Shown here: positions 6,261 to 6,880 of the stretch, one piece after another
Numbering within the stretch: the stretch's first letter is position 1
Layout: every line of letters starts with the position of its first letter
Assembly: GCA_937880065.1 (NCBI GenBank)
Contig: CALFMA010000648.1
Span: forward strand, 1-6,880
Direction of reading: 5' to 3'
Origin: an uncultured Ruminococcus sp.
Lineage (GTDB): Bacteria > Bacillota_A > Clostridia > Oscillospirales > Ruminococcaceae
DNA: 6,880 nt
Notes under the pieces: generated by a model
Databases searched by the model: none
What the model was told of the DNA's origin: nothing
The model's input: only the letters and a program-made list of their open reading frames with translations
Position numbers and translations under genes: made by a program

Positions 6261-6300
6261 AATAAAAATCCGTGCAAAACCTTTTGGATTCTGCACGGAT
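6261..6300 (-). terminator. Intrinsic terminator of the polythreonine protein gene
   Basis: On the minus strand ATCCGTGC (6300-6293) pairs with GCACGGAT (6275-6268), extended inward by weaker A-U/G-U pairs and CC/GG around an AAAA loop, and followed by TTTTTATT. It begins 8 bases after the upstream gene's stop codon and ends 11 bases before the rib -35 box, so it insulates the riboflavin promoter. Confidence 0.88.
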
Positions 6301-6308
6301 AATTTTAA

Positions 6309-6880
6309 TTATTCATCTCTTTTTCTTGTTGCTGCAAATACACCTGATGCAACTACAAGTGCTGCCATTGCAACTGCAATTCCTCTGCCGTCGCCTGTCT
6401 TAGGTGAATCAGTAGCTTTTCCTGTTGTTGTAGTTGTTGTGGTGGTGGAAGTTGTTGTAGTAGTTGTCGTTGTTGTTGTAGTTGTGGTGGTAGTTGTAGT
6501 AGTTGTTGTAGTTGTGGTAGTAGTGGTAGTAGTTGTAGTGGTTGTAGTGGTTGTAGTGGAAGTTGTTGTAGTTGTTTCCTCTGTAGTTGTGGTTGTAGTA
6601 GTCGTTGTAGGCTCTGTTGTTGTAGTAGTTGTTAATTCCTCACTGCCGGGCAGTACAATTTCACGCATTGTTGTAGTGGTTGTAGCCTCAGTTGTTGTAG
6701 TGGTGGTAGTAGTGGTCGTTGTTGTTGTCGTAGTAGTTGTGGTTGTCGTAGTAGTTGTTGTGGTTGTAGTTGTCGTAGTAGTCGTTGTTGTGGTTGTAGT
6801 CGTTGTTGTAGTTGTCGTTGTTGTAGTAGTTGTTGTTGGCTCTGTAGTCGTTGTTGTTGTAGTAGTTGTGGTAGGGTCTG
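6309..6880 (-). CDS. Polythreonine surface protein with SPKTGD wall-sorting-like tail (5' part beyond window)
   Basis: The frame is open from the window edge to the stop at 6309-6311, giving at least 189 residues. An ATG at 6666-6668 (MREIVLPGSEEL) is internal: Thr codons continue in the same frame upstream of it, and no ribosome binding site precedes it. Most of the visible protein is Thr, broken by short islands (DP, EP, EA, MREIVLPGSEEL, EP, EE and single Ser). The end is GKATDSPKTGD (SPKTG at 6393-6407), a hydrophobic stretch (about 6330-6383) and the charged tail TRKRDE. This layout matches cell-wall sorting signals, but Ser replaces the Leu of LPXTG; such PKTGD tails are seen in ruminococci. 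Thr-rich linkers of this kind join modules in surface and fibre-degrading proteins and may be glycosylated (inference). What functional domain lies further upstream cannot be seen. Confidence 0.82.
   Translation of the reverse strand, partial: DPTTTTTTTTTTEPTTTTTTTTTTTTTTTTTTTTTTTTTTTTTTTTTTTTTTTTTTTTTTTTTEATTTTTMREIVLPGSEELTTTTTTEPTTTTTTTTTEETTTTTSTTTTTTTTTTTTTTTTTTTTTTTTTTTTTTTTTTTTSTTTTTTTTGKATDSPKTGDGRGIAVAMAALVVASGVFAATRKRDE
6413..6880 (-). repeat. Low-complexity ACN codon tract
   Basis: On the plus strand this stretch is almost only TGT, AGT, GGT and CGT triplets; on the minus strand these are all four Thr codons in irregular order. The mixing of third bases keeps it from being a pure triplet repeat, although the amino acid is kept nearly constant, which points to selection on the protein. 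It is a likely site of length change and of assembly collapse. Confidence 0.85.

Noticed and set aside
6666..6668. Start of the polythreonine gene at MREIVLPGSEEL
   Set aside because: The Thr frame continues uninterrupted upstream to the window edge and no Shine-Dalgarno precedes this ATG.
6413..6880. CRISPR array or satellite-like repeat suggested by the G/T-rich triplets
   Set aside because: There is no constant repeat-spacer unit; the pattern is fully explained by Thr codons in one open frame.

Overview
The window looks like a piece of a Gram-positive anaerobe of the Ruminococcus / Oscillospiraceae type. The evidence is a riboswitch-controlled riboflavin operon in the Firmicutes style with strong AAGGAGG-type ribosome binding sites, a carbohydrate-esterase (CE1) fragment, and a polythreonine protein ending in an SPKTGD wall-sorting-like tail. 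Long Thr tracts are typical linkers of surface and fibre-degrading proteins in rumen ruminococci. The genus is an inference, not something the sequence proves.

The core (about 551-6250, all on the minus strand, so read from high to low coordinates) is one compact transcription unit. A consensus extended -10 promoter (6221-6249) starts RNA almost exactly at the first base of an FMN riboswitch (6081-6214). An intrinsic terminator (6035-6059) follows, then ribD, ribE, a DUF4097-like lipoprotein gene, ribBA, a three-helix membrane protein gene, ribH and a HAD phosphatase gene. A bidirectional terminator (518-550) closes the unit. RibBA makes both early intermediates from GTP and ribulose 5-phosphate. 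RibD deaminates and reduces, the HAD protein is a good candidate for the dephosphorylation step that most rib operons leave to an unlinked enzyme, and RibH and RibE complete riboflavin. FMN feeds back on the whole unit through the riboswitch. Two cell-envelope genes of unknown role are embedded in this pathway operon, each with its own ribosome binding site and about 18-base spacers.

Left edge (1-504): two gene remnants meet head to head at about 381-391. The minus strand carries the C-terminal half of a CE1-type esterase. The plus strand carries only the last 37 or so residues of an EAL (cyclic-di-GMP phosphodiesterase) domain. Both have lost their N-terminal parts at the same point, which indicates a rearrangement or a chimeric assembly join.

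Right edge (6261-6880): the C-terminal 189 residues of a minus-strand polythreonine surface protein, cut by the window end, with its own terminator. That terminator lies only 11 bases upstream of the -35 box of the rib promoter.
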